From Zoogloea sp016790385 (lineage in GTDB: Bacteria > Pseudomonadota > Gammaproteobacteria > Burkholderiales > Rhodocyclaceae): a stretch of 64,000 nucleotides of DNA. This document shows positions 31,938 to 40,541 of this stretch, one piece after another; the first letter of the stretch is position 1; each line of letters opens with the position of its first letter. Below the pieces are notes generated by a model. The model saw nothing but the letters and a program-made list of their open reading frames with translations. It ran no database searches and was not told the origin of the DNA. The position numbers and the translations under genes were made by a program. The stretch lies in the NCBI RefSeq assembly GCF_041916735.1, contig NZ_JAYRYY010000013.1, one strand, 5' to 3'.

Positions 31938-34262
31938 ATGGCATATGAACACCTGCGGTTAGAGAAAGAGTCTCCGGTAACAGACCGGCACCGCCGCCCT
32001 GGATTCGGCCCTCCTCCTCCCGCAGACCCTCGCGGGCATGGTAATGCACTACTCCAAAGCTTTCGTGCGGTACGCGCAGTCGCTGCCAACGAGGATCTGG
32101 GCGGATTCGATGATCGAAAGCTGCTGAAGATTCGCCTCAGGGAGGGTGAGCGGCAGCTTCCCGACTTCAACTTGATTGAGGGTCTGGAAGTCGTCAGCCA
32201 GGAGGGTCATGAAGTTGTGTTGGCCTTTGCAACGGCGACCGGACTCAACCTTGTCGAAGAGCGCCTCGCAACGCTAGCCCGCGACGGAAGGGTCACCCGC
32301 AAGGAGCTCTTGTTTGTTATCGACGCCTTCGAGCACTGGACGCCGGAGGATCGCACCGGCGCGGCGCTAGCTGAACAAGGCTTGCCCGAAGAGGGGCCGT
32401 GCACCTTGGACGTCGAGCTGTGGCCGCAGGAGATGCCGAGACGACGGCAGTCCACGATGGACGCGTTCGTTGCCTTTGCCGCCGAGTTGCGTGCTGAGGT
32501 CCTTGACCGAATCGAGAGTCCGTCGTTGCTCATGGTTCGGCTGCGTTGCTCCCGTGAGGCGGTTGAGCAAGTTCTTCGCTACCGGGATGCGCGAACTGTG
32601 GATTTGCCTCCCCGTTGGGGTCTGGCCATCGGAACCATTACGGCTGACGTGAACCGGTTTCCTCCTCCGGGGCCACCCCCAGCTGAAGCCCCACGGGTGG
32701 CTGTTCTGGATGCGGGTCTAGTTACGGGACAGCCGCTGATTGCGCCGGCAGTGGGACACGCCCAAGGGTATGTTCTGCCCGACCGCAGTCCGGATGATTC
32801 GGAGCCGTGGCATGGCACGGCAGTGGCGGGACTCGCGCTCTACGGTGACGTCGAAGCCGCGATCGCGGCGGGTGCGTTCACCCCAAATCTCCACTTGGTA
32901 TCCGGGCGCGTTTTCAACCACGATGGTGCGGATCAGACCGAGTTCGTGGAGAACGCCGTCGAGCGGGCGGTGAGAGACCTGAACGACGGGTTTGGCTGCC
33001 GTGTCTTCAACCTCAGCTACGGTGACCTGAACAAGGTCTACACCGGCGGACACGTGCGCGGCCTCGCGTATACGCTGGACCGCCTCACTCGCGAACTGGG
33101 CGTGCTGTTCGTTGTGGCCACAGGTAATCTCAAAGAGGAAACCTTGCCCGGCGACCCCGTCGGTAGCTTCCCTGGCTACTTGTTGGAGGAAGGCGCTCGT
33201 TTGGTGGACCCAGCCACCGCACTAAATGTAGTGACTGTCGGCGGCATCGCTCGCCACGAAGCCACGCGAGATGCCCAGCGGTATCCGCAAGCGATCGAGG
33301 CTCGCCCCATTGCTCGCACAGGTCATCCGTTCCCGCTGACTCGCTCTGGCCCGTCCATTGGTGGCGCTATCAAACCCGATTTTGTCGAGCACGCGGGGAA
33401 TTTGGCTGCGATGCGACTGGCAGGTAGGACGGACCACCGTGGTCTTGGTGTTGTCACCACAAACGGTGGCTTTGCGAGTGGGCACGTCTTCAGAGAAGAG
33501 GTGGGAACCAGCTTCGCTGCGCCTACTGTCGCGCACAGGGCGGCCAAGCTGCTGCGCAGCGTGCCAGACGCGAGCCATAACCTCCTGCGGGCCTTGCTGG
33601 GTGCCCACGCCGATTGGCCTGCGCCATCCGTCCCATTGCTGAATCCGAACAACAACTCTGAGGGCCGCGAAATCCTCACCCGGCTCGTCGGTTACGGTTG
33701 CATCAACGATAGCGCGCTGGAGCAATCCCTGGACAACGTAGTGTCGTTGATCTGCGAGGAGCAGATCGGTAACGACCGATGTCAGTTCTACGCGGTACCC
33801 ATCCCTGACGAACTCTGGGATGGAGGACGGCGGACGCGTGAGGTGACTGTCGCTCTGGCCTACAGTCCCGTCGTCCGGACTACGCGGCTGGACTATCGAA
33901 TGACCAAGCTGAAGTTCAACCTAGTGGTTGCCGCTGACTTGGATGCGGTGGCTGCAGCGTTCCAGCGGGACCGTGACCAAGGGCTGCCCGAGCGCGGCAC
34001 GAACAGGTGGCTATCTGGAGAAGCGCGGCAGGCGGGGACGCTTCAGGTGTCGAGGTGGCGCTTCCAACAACGCCCGCAAGGGCAGGTGTACGTGGTAGTT
34101 ACGCGGCAAGATGCGGGTTGGTCCACCGTCGGCGATGAGCTGGAACCATACGCCCTATGCGTTAGTATCGCTGATAGGTCGAATGTTCAGTCACGTCTCT
34201 ATGCTCATGTGCAGGCAATCCTCAGAGCCAGGATTGACCAGCGCGCACGTGCCAGAGTGTAG
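31938..34262 (+). CDS. ietS: Cytoplasmic S8-family subtilisin-like protease, IetS-like
   Basis: The 774-aa protein has a complete catalytic triad in subtilase contexts: Asp258 in VAVLDAGL, His292 in WHGTAVAGLALYGD and Ser525 in GTSFAAPTVAHRAAKLL. The oxyanion asparagine is in VVATGN near 397. The first 250 residues form an N-terminal domain, and the last 200 a beta-rich C-terminal domain. There is no signal peptide or membrane helix, so it should act in the cytoplasm, unlike secreted subtilases. It follows the ATPase by 134 bases that hold the structured element. The start is set by a GGGGGGAAA ribosome-binding site. Confidence 0.78.
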   Translation: MAYEHLRLEKESPVTDRHRRPGFGPPPPADPRGHGNALLQSFRAVRAVAANEDLGGFDDRKLLKIRLREGERQLPDFNLIEGLEVVSQEGHEVVLAFATATGLNLVEERLATLARDGRVTRKELLFVIDAFEHWTPEDRTGAALAEQGLPEEGPCTLDVELWPQEMPRRRQSTMDAFVAFAAELRAEVLDRIESPSLLMVRLRCSREAVEQVLRYRDARTVDLPPRWGLAIGTITADVNRFPPPGPPPAEAPRVAVLDAGLVTGQPLIAPAVGHAQGYVLPDRSPDDSEPWHGTAVAGLALYGDVEAAIAAGAFTPNLHLVSGRVFNHDGADQTEFVENAVERAVRDLNDGFGCRVFNLSYGDLNKVYTGGHVRGLAYTLDRLTRELGVLFVVATGNLKEETLPGDPVGSFPGYLLEEGARLVDPATALNVVTVGGIARHEATRDAQRYPQAIEARPIARTGHPFPLTRSGPSIGGAIKPDFVEHAGNLAAMRLAGRTDHRGLGVVTTNGGFASGHVFREEVGTSFAAPTVAHRAAKLLRSVPDASHNLLRALLGAHADWPAPSVPLLNPNNNSEGREILTRLVGYGCINDSALEQSLDNVVSLICEEQIGNDRCQFYAVPIPDELWDGGRRTREVTVALAYSPVVRTTRLDYRMTKLKFNLVVAADLDAVAAAFQRDRDQGLPERGTNRWLSGEARQAGTLQVSRWRFQQRPQGQVYVVVTRQDAGWSTVGDELEPYALCVSIADRSNVQSRLYAHVQAILRARIDQRARARV

Positions 34263-34346
34263 TCCTGTAGAGCTGTTTGTTCCTGCGCAGACAAGCCTTC
34301 AACTCTGGTAGGGCTACCTATATCCACACGGGTTACGGCTTCGCCT

Positions 34347-34373
34347 AGCCCGGCATATATAGTCGGCTTTTTT
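34347..34373 (+). terminator. Probable intrinsic terminator of the ATPase-subtilase operon
   Basis: AGCC-C-GGC, an ATATATA loop and GTC-GGCT form a 7-bp stem (one bulge, one G-U pair) followed by a run of six T, about 85 bases after the subtilase stop. Confidence 0.55.
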
Positions 34374-34640
34374 GATTTCTCGGCCGTCCGCGAGGAGGCG
34401 GTAGCAGTCGCTCGCGATATGCCACCTCGCCGTCCGCTGTGGCCGATAACCTGCCACTTAGCACTAGAGTCAGAACGGCAAGTCTCCGCCACATCCCGAC
34501 AAGCGGGTATCCATCTCGCAGCTCTCCATGCCCTCAGGTGGCGTGAGCTACGCCCCCACAGCTAGGCATGCCCGATCTGCCCTCGACCGCGTTTCCGCAA
34601 ACCAGGATCGAGCAGCAGTATCAGCAATGAGTAGCAGCGC

Positions 34641-34672
34641 AAAAACGTCCTCCGCTTCGAAGCCGGAAAACG
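34641..34672 (-). terminator. Intrinsic terminator of the XRE regulator gene
   Basis: Read on the minus strand, CGTTTTCC pairs with GGAGGACG (including G-U pairs) around the small hairpin GCTTCGAAGC, followed by TTTTT. It begins 10 bases after the stop of the small XRE gene, supporting that gene as real and expressed. Confidence 0.7.
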
Positions 34673-34681
34673 TAGGGCAGC

Positions 34682-34873
34682 TCAGCTATCCCCGTCCAGT
34701 GGCTGCGCAATGATCCGGCAGACGCCGAGCCTCAGCCCCAATACGCCAAAAATCCGGTTCATGGTCTGCACACTCCCTTCGCTGCGTTCCTGCTCGATGT
34801 CTTGAAGGGTCCGGTGTGAGACACCGGAGAGCTTGGCCATCTCCGCTGTCGTCAGTCGGATTGTTCTCTTCAT
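34682..34873 (-). CDS. Small XRE/HipB-like helix-turn-helix regulator (orphan)
   Basis: This 63-aa DNA-binding protein has a clear HTH: LTTAEMAKLSGVSHRTLQDI is the helix-turn-helix, followed by the HipB-like strand region TMNRIFGVLGLRLGV. Proteins like this are usually antitoxins or autorepressors encoded with a toxin. Neither side holds a HipA-like or other toxin gene on the same strand, so it is an orphan or a leftover of a decayed module. It could also regulate the neighbouring ATPase-subtilase operon, which converges on it; this is conjecture. Confidence 0.65.
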   Translation of the reverse strand: MKRTIRLTTAEMAKLSGVSHRTLQDIEQERSEGSVQTMNRIFGVLGLRLGVCRIIAQPLDGDS

Positions 34874-34931
34874 ATGGCGGATGGTTTGTGGGAGTGACCA
34901 TTCCGGGGGGGGCGAGGACGGATTCGCTGGC

Positions 34932-35211
34932 CTACCGGCGCAGATCCAGCTGCTCGGAAGCGGAGATGCTCTTGTAGCGCTTGTCCATGGTCAAGTCAGG
35001 TCGGCAGTTCCTGGGCGCGGGCGAGAATCCCGGGCCGCAGGTGATGGAGCGTCTCGGCATCCAGGCCAAAGCGCTCCCCGTGGTTCGCCACTTCCTCAAG
35101 GGCTGGCGCCATCGCCTTGAGTCCTGCGACCAGGGATTCGCGTTGGATGAGGGGCCTGCCTTTGGTGCGTCCGCGCCCTTCCTTATGCGTCACGCCACCC
35201 ATCGTCGACAT
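34932..35211 (-). pseudogene. Remnant of one or two mobile-element-type genes
   Basis: A 71-residue minus-strand frame (34996-35211) contains THKEGRGRTKGRPLIQRE and a helical tail with GLDAETLHHLRPGILARAQ, with codon use typical of real genes. It is followed at 34988 by a second start (MDKRYKSISASEQLDLRR) that stops after 18 codons at 34932. Both look like coupled genes that have lost their remainder. I do not recognise the families, so the assignment as remnants is inference. Confidence 0.35.
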
Positions 35212-35227
35212 GGATCCGCAGTGTGCA

Positions 35228-35290
35228 ATTGGCTGTCATTTACACAGAATTCTAGTGAGAGAGAACCACCAAGAAGGGGTTATAGGCCTA
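35228..35290. repeat. AT-rich motif resembling an IS256-type element end
   Basis: On the minus strand this reads TTCTCTCTCACTAGAATTCT followed by GTGTAAATGACA. In my recollection this resembles the outer ends of IS256-family elements. A second weaker CTGTGCAAATAC lies at about 35296. No transposase is present, so at most this is a scar. Confidence 0.25.
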
Positions 35291-35339
35291 TTTTTCTGTG
35301 CAAATACTTGGTTGCTTGCGCCTGACCCAAGCCCCACCC

Positions 35340-37544
35340 CTAACCCGCCAAAGCCACCCTCTTACCCCGCGCCCCATGCAGCTTCCTGTAGCTGTCAATC
35401 AGCCGCTGGTGCCTGTCCAGCCCTTCCAGTTTCATGCTCGTCGGGGTCAGGCCGTGGAAGCGCACGCTGCCGTCCACTGAGCCCAGCACCGCGTCCATCC
35501 GCGGGTTGCCGAACATTCGGCGGAAGTTGGTTTCGTAGTCATCTAGTTCTAGCTCATCGTCCAGCAGCACTTCCAGCACCACGTTCAGGGCCTGGTAGAA
35601 GAGCCCGCGCTCGACGGTGTTTTCGTTGTATTGCAGAAAGGCTTCCACCTGTTCCTTCGCGGCTTCAAATTGCTGCAAGGCCAGATTGATCAGCAGCTTC
35701 AATTCCAGGATGGTCAGCTGGCCCCAGGCGGTGTTTTCGTCAAACTCGATGCCGATCAGGGTGATGATGTCGGTGTAATCGTCCAGCTCGCTGTCTTCCA
35801 GGCGTTCCAGCAGGGCTTCCAGGCGGGTGTCGTCGAGGCGGTGCAGGTTGAGGATGTCCTTGCGGAAGAGCAGGGCTTTGTTGGTGTTGTCCCAGATCAG
35901 GTCTTCCACCGGGTAGACCTCGGAATAGCCCGGCACCAGGATGCGGCAGGCGATGGCGCCGAGCTGGTCATAGACCGCCACGTACACTTCCTTGCCCATG
36001 TCTTCGAGAATGCCGAACAGGGTGGCGGCCTCCATGGCATTGGAGTTTTCTCCGTGGCCGGAAAAGTCCCATTCAACAAATTCGTGATCGGCCCTGGCGC
36101 TGAAGAAGCGCCACGACACCACGCCGCTGGAGTCGATGAAGTGCTCGACGAAGTTGTTCGGCTCGGTCACGGCGTTGCTTTCAAAAGTGGGGCGGGGCAG
36201 GTCGTTGAGGCCTTCAAAGCTGCGCCCTTGCAGCAGCTCGGTCAGGCTGCGCTCCAGCGCCACTTCCAGGCTGGGGTGCGCGCCAAAGGACGCAAACACG
36301 CCGCCGGTGCGCGGGTTCATCAGGGTGACGCACATCACCGGATACTGCCCGCCCAGCGATGCATCCTTCACCAGCACCGGAAAGCCCTGCTTTTCCAGCG
36401 CGTCAATGCCGGCCAGGATGCCGGGGTATTTGGCCAGCACGTCCGGCGGCACGTCGGGCAGGGCGATTTCGCCTTCGAGGATTTCACGCTTCACCGCCCG
36501 TTCGAAGATCTCCGAAAGGCATTGCACCTGGGCTTCGGCCAGGGTGTTGCCGGCGCTCATGCCATTGCTGAGGAAGAGGTTGTCGATCAGGTTGGACGGG
36601 AAATACACCACCTCGCCGTCCGATTGGCGCACATAGGGCAGCGAGCAGATGCCGCGCTTTACGTTGCCGGAGTTGGTGTCATACAGATGCGAGCCACGCA
36701 ATTCGCCATCGGGGTTGTAGATTGCCAGGCAGTGGGCGTCGAGAATGCCCGCCGGCAGCGCATCCCTGGCGCCGGGCTTGAACCAGCGTTCGTCCGGGTA
36801 ATGCACAAACGGCGCGTTGGCAATATCCTCGCCCCAATACTGGTCGTTGTAGAAGTGATTGCAATTGAGCCGTTCGATATATTCGCCCAGGGCCGAGGCC
36901 AATGCGCTTTCCTTGGTGGAGCCCTTGCCATTCGTAAAGCACATGGGCGAATGGGCATCGCGGATATGCAATGACCACACATTGGGCACCAGATTGCGCC
37001 AGGAGGCGATTTCAATCTTGATGCCCAGGCCCGCCAGCACGCCCGACATATTGGCGATGGTCTGCTCAAGCGGCAGATCCTTGCCCGCAATATAGGTGCT
37101 CGCTGCCAAATCCGGATTGAGCGTCAATAGAGCCTGGGCGTCCGCATCGAGGTTGTCCACCTCTTCAATCACGAATTCCGGCCCGGTCTGTACCACCTTC
37201 TTTACTGTGCAGCGCTCAATGGAACGCAGGATGCCCTGGCGGTCTGCGGCGGAAATATCCTCGGGCAATTCCACCTGGATCTTGAAGATCTGCTGGTAGC
37301 GGTTTTCCGGGTCAACAATGTTGTTCTGGGACAGGCGGATGTTGTCGGTGGGGATATTGCGGGTTTCGCAGTACAGCTTCACAAAATAAGCGGCACACAA
37401 GGCCGATGAAGCCAGAAAGTAATCAAAAGGCCCCGGCGCCGAGCCGTCACCTTTATAGCGGATGGGCTGATCGGCGATGACCGTGAAGTCGTCGAATTTG
37501 GCTTCAAGGCGAAGCTTGTCCAGAAAATTGACCTTGATTTCCAT
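35340..37544 (-). CDS. OsmC domain / YcaO domain protein
   Basis: The 734-aa protein combines an N-terminal OsmC-like domain (about residues 1-135; PIRYKGDGSAPGPFDYFLAS, ALCAAYFVKLYCETR) with a YcaO ATP-dependent cyclodehydratase-type domain. The YcaO helices that bind ATP/Mg are ALASALGEYIERLN and LAEAQVQCLSEIFERAVK. A helical TPR-like C-terminus is also present in E. coli YcaO, which affects beta-methylthiolation of ribosomal protein S12. The ATG at 37544 starts MEIKVNFLDKL and has the family N-terminus; the frame is open 192 bases further up without support. It lies downstream of two caspase-like genes on the same strand. Confidence 0.85.
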   Translation of the reverse strand: MEIKVNFLDKLRLEAKFDDFTVIADQPIRYKGDGSAPGPFDYFLASSALCAAYFVKLYCETRNIPTDNIRLSQNNIVDPENRYQQIFKIQVELPEDISAADRQGILRSIERCTVKKVVQTGPEFVIEEVDNLDADAQALLTLNPDLAASTYIAGKDLPLEQTIANMSGVLAGLGIKIEIASWRNLVPNVWSLHIRDAHSPMCFTNGKGSTKESALASALGEYIERLNCNHFYNDQYWGEDIANAPFVHYPDERWFKPGARDALPAGILDAHCLAIYNPDGELRGSHLYDTNSGNVKRGICSLPYVRQSDGEVVYFPSNLIDNLFLSNGMSAGNTLAEAQVQCLSEIFERAVKREILEGEIALPDVPPDVLAKYPGILAGIDALEKQGFPVLVKDASLGGQYPVMCVTLMNPRTGGVFASFGAHPSLEVALERSLTELLQGRSFEGLNDLPRPTFESNAVTEPNNFVEHFIDSSGVVSWRFFSARADHEFVEWDFSGHGENSNAMEAATLFGILEDMGKEVYVAVYDQLGAIACRILVPGYSEVYPVEDLIWDNTNKALLFRKDILNLHRLDDTRLEALLERLEDSELDDYTDIITLIGIEFDENTAWGQLTILELKLLINLALQQFEAAKEQVEAFLQYNENTVERGLFYQALNVVLEVLLDDELELDDYETNFRRMFGNPRMDAVLGSVDGSVRFHGLTPTSMKLEGLDRHQRLIDSYRKLHGARGKRVALAG

Positions 37545-37681
37545 GGGGGAATCCTGAGAGGGCGGCGAATGCGCGGTGGCCGCCATTATCGCCGTTTCCC
37601 GGCGGAAAGCCCGGCCGGGCGTTCCGGGTGAGGGGCGCTGGGTTGTGGCGACGGGGGGCCGGATCTGCCTGACCCGCAGCC

Positions 37682-38377
37682 TCAATCCGTTCCCGACTCT
37701 CGGGCATGCCTGACTGCATCCCCGGGCGAGCGGCAACCGGCAAATAACACCAGGCTGGTGTTCTGGCCAGCGCAGGCTTGGCGAATTCGGGCCACAGGGA
37801 TGGCATGACGACGCAGATTGCCCGCCGTGTAGCCGCGCTCGAAAGGGTAATCGGCGGGGAGAAGCCAGGTTTCACCCGCGTGTTCAATGCCATGCCCTGT
37901 CACGTAGATGACGGCGCTCTCACACCGATGGGATGCGACGCCAAAGGCGCGCAGTGACTTCAGCAGCGATGCCCTGTTACCCCTTGCGCCCTGGGTAACG
38001 GAGAAACCATTGCGCGCCAGCGCCGCGGCCACGCGCCGCTCATCCCAGGCGGCGCCGTACAGTGGGGGAAGGGCGTCCGCCGGATAGGCCGAGACGACGA
38101 GCAGCAAGGCCGTGCGCGATTCAGGCGGGTCGAAGGGGGAACGGTGGAGGGACCACGGGCTTCGATTCGGCAGCGCAAGCCACTCGGGCGACTGGACGCC
38201 GCCACTGCGGGATTCGGTGGCCGCCCGCAGCTGCGCGGCGAACGTGCCCAGATCGGCATGCGCTTGTTCCGCCAGATCGATCAAGGCGCTGGCAAAGGGG
38301 TTGCCGCCTTGCGCGTCCCGGTCGAGGGTGGTGCCGCCCGACCGGGTTGCAAAGATCACCGGGGCCATCGTGCTCAT
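37682..38377 (-). CDS. Caspase-like (C14) protein with apparently permuted subdomains
   Basis: The 231-aa protein has a caspase-type p20 core in its second half: LLLVVSAYPADALPPLYGAA, YVTGHGIEHAGE with catalytic His162, and LVLFAGCRSPG with the presumed nucleophile Cys215. The protein ends only 17 residues after that cysteine, so no p10 region follows. The first 50 residues (VIFATRSGGTTLDRDAQGGN, PFASALIDLAEQ) instead resemble a p10 end, placing p10 before p20 as in type III metacaspases. It could alternatively be a rearranged fragment. It is on the same strand as the SGNH-metacaspase gene 43 bases upstream. No signal peptide is seen. Confidence 0.6.
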   Translation of the reverse strand: MSTMAPVIFATRSGGTTLDRDAQGGNPFASALIDLAEQAHADLGTFAAQLRAATESRSGGVQSPEWLALPNRSPWSLHRSPFDPPESRTALLLVVSAYPADALPPLYGAAWDERRVAAALARNGFSVTQGARGNRASLLKSLRAFGVASHRCESAVIYVTGHGIEHAGETWLLPADYPFERGYTAGNLRRHAIPVARIRQACAGQNTSLVLFAGCRSPGDAVRHARESGTD

Positions 38378-38420
38378 GGATGACAGCCGGCGCGTTCGGC
38401 GTAGTGGCCTCGCCCGTCCC

Positions 38421-40265
38421 TCAGATACTGAACGGCCCCTGCGCCGCCAGCATTTCCGGTGCCCGCCCGATCAGGGTGAGGCGCGGGGTCTGGTCGGGGG
38501 GCATGTTGCTGATGATGCGTTCGGCCAGGGTCTTCCAGTCGCCCTTGAAGCGTCCTTCATCCCATACCCGCAGCAGCTCCTGGGTGAAGCGGCCGTTGCC
38601 GATGCCATCACCGGACTCCTGGTTGTCCTGGCAGCCGGCCACGAGAAGCACCGGGCTGTTGAGGGGCATGTCCAGCTCGCGGGTGAGCAGGCGATCATCC
38701 GGGCCGCGTGGCTGGCTGCCGATGCGCGCGTAGAACTCGCGGTTCATCCGGAAGGCCTTGCCGGCAATCTCGGGGGGCAGCAGGCGGGTGCGGGGGGCGG
38801 TCGGGTCGGCCAGCTCGGCGGTCGAAGGGATGCGCCGCGCCGCGCGCGACACCGTGCCGCTGTGGCAGCTGTCGGAGATCATCACAATGCGCACGTCTTC
38901 GGCGAAGTGTGACCACAGCTCGTAGAGCTCGTCGTCGATCAGCATGCCGTCGTAGAGGCACAGGGTTTCGTCGGCTTTGTCGTCCTCATCGCCGTTGAAG
39001 TCGGGTATCTGGCTGCCGTGGCCTGCGTAGGTGAACATGAACACATCGCCGGCCTTGAGTTCGGCGGCGGCTGCGGCGATGGTGTTGCGCACTTCGTCGC
39101 GCGTGGCCTGCTCGTCGAGCAGCATCGTGCGCTTTTCAAAGCCGCGTTCGGCGGCAATGCGCTCCATGTCCTCCGCGTCGAAATGGCAGCCATACAGGGG
39201 CGCATCAGCGCCATAGTGGGCCGGGTCGATATGGTTGACGCCCACATGCAGGGACCAGCCGCGGCGGGCGGGGGCCGCTGCCGCGCCCAGCCCGCGGGAG
39301 CGGGGCGCGCGGGCGGTGGCATGGGCCTTTCGGATGGCTTCTTCAAAGCGGTCGGCGACCCGGCCGTAACCGGGGTTCTTGGGGTGCAGTTCGTCATGCC
39401 AGGAACCCAGGGTGCCGCCCACGGCGCCCCGGGCATCCACATGGATGACGCGCTCGCCAAAGAGCGCGGCGAGCTGGCGCAGACGTTCGTTGAAGCGGTC
39501 GATCATATGGGCGGCAATGGCGCGCTGCACGCTGCCGTCGGTGATGCCGCGCGACTCCATGGGCTTGCCCAGCCACTTGCCGGCATTGGGGATCACGTAA
39601 TCGTAGCCATGGCAGATGGTCACCACGCCGGGTTCGGCCTCCACCTCGCGCAGCACGCGCTCGTACATGGCCAGCGCATGGTCGAGCAGCTTCTCGAAGC
39701 TGGGCAGTACGTGCGCGGTGGGTGACAGGGCGGGGTCGAAGTCGCGCAGGTGGGCGCGCAGGTTGCCCCCGCCCAGGGCGTCGTTGCCACCGGCCGAAAG
39801 CAGGAAGATCGAGGCGCGCTCGTCGCGGATGGCCTTGATGTACTCGTGTTCCTCCAGCATGTTCTCGAGGGTGTCGCCGGCGGCATCCAGGCTGCGAACG
39901 GCGAAGCCCTTTTCATACAGCTGGTCGATGGTGTCGTCGAGGATGATGGGGTACTGAAACCAGGAGTCGCCTTCCGAGACCAGGATAGGGCCGTCATACC
40001 CGTCCGCCACCATGCGGTTGAAGCGGGCCCCACGGCGCAGGCGGGCGATGTTGTTGGCAAAGGTGAGCGCCCCATCGCTGCGTGCCCTGGCCTCGGCGGG
40101 GTCGGCCGGCAGAACGATGGTTTCGGGATTGAGTTGCAGGCGGGGGTTGAACAGGCCCGAGCCTTCCTCGTCGATCAGGAAGTAGCGCGCCAGATCCTTT
40201 TCCGGTATCGACAGATCGGACAGTTTCGCATTGAGTTCGGCGGGGGTGATGCGGGTGTCGGTCAT
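38421..40265 (-). CDS. SGNH-hydrolase / metacaspase fusion protein
   Basis: The 614-aa protein starts at ATG 40265 (MTDTRITPAELN). Residues 90-310 are an SGNH/GDSL hydrolase: block I SEGDSWFQYP (Ser near 99), block III LLSAGGNDAL (Asn near 160) and block V DELHPKNPGYG (Asp 289, His 292), a complete set. After an Arg/Ala-rich linker, residues 360-614 are a metacaspase: SLHVGVNHIDP, FTYAGHGSQIPDF with His415, and MISDSCHSGT with Cys467, plus an acidic DEDDKADE Ca2+-type loop. There is no signal peptide. Each half is well supported; the combination in one chain is the unusual part. Confidence 0.85.
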   Translation of the reverse strand: MTDTRITPAELNAKLSDLSIPEKDLARYFLIDEEGSGLFNPRLQLNPETIVLPADPAEARARSDGALTFANNIARLRRGARFNRMVADGYDGPILVSEGDSWFQYPIILDDTIDQLYEKGFAVRSLDAAGDTLENMLEEHEYIKAIRDERASIFLLSAGGNDALGGGNLRAHLRDFDPALSPTAHVLPSFEKLLDHALAMYERVLREVEAEPGVVTICHGYDYVIPNAGKWLGKPMESRGITDGSVQRAIAAHMIDRFNERLRQLAALFGERVIHVDARGAVGGTLGSWHDELHPKNPGYGRVADRFEEAIRKAHATARAPRSRGLGAAAAPARRGWSLHVGVNHIDPAHYGADAPLYGCHFDAEDMERIAAERGFEKRTMLLDEQATRDEVRNTIAAAAAELKAGDVFMFTYAGHGSQIPDFNGDEDDKADETLCLYDGMLIDDELYELWSHFAEDVRIVMISDSCHSGTVSRAARRIPSTAELADPTAPRTRLLPPEIAGKAFRMNREFYARIGSQPRGPDDRLLTRELDMPLNSPVLLVAGCQDNQESGDGIGNGRFTQELLRVWDEGRFKGDWKTLAERIISNMPPDQTPRLTLIGRAPEMLAAQGPFSI

Positions 40266-40541
40266 GGTCAAGCCTCCAGCAGGGGGTGTTGCCTTGATGG
40301 GAAACGAAGCCCGCGCGACCCCGGGGCTAACCGGGCCTTGTTGCGGGGTGGACGGAACGATCCAGCATAGACATGACATGAAGCTACGTCCATGTGGGCG
40401 GGGTGGGGCTCCCGCTCCCTGCGCTTCCGGTTCACGCCCGCTCGGTAGCGGAAATGCATTCTTATTAACCCGTCGCCCAATGCCAGGCGGCGGAATATAC
40501 TCGTTGGCGTTTTCTGCTCACGTCATTTCTTCGAGGTGCTC

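Larger units (their letters stand above)
34263..34681. other. 419-base gap between the subtilase and the XRE regulator
   Basis: Apart from the two terminators described separately (34347-34373 plus, 34641-34672 minus), I see no gene with family features. A GCGAGG (34391) / CCTCGC (34427) inverted pair is present but short. This is probably decayed mobile DNA. Confidence 0.35.
34874..35339. other. 466-base gap with gene remnants and a possible IS scar
   Basis: This stretch between the XRE gene start and the OsmC-YcaO stop contains the minus-strand remnants at 34932-35211 and the AT-rich motif at 35228-35290, each described separately. Composition and coding signals change over short distances, as expected of several old insertions. 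I find no intact gene. Confidence 0.4.

Noticed and set aside
34682..34873. Complete HipBA toxin-antitoxin pair
   Set aside because: Only the HipB-like HTH is present; downstream minus-strand sequence has a terminator and no kinase-like HipA frame.
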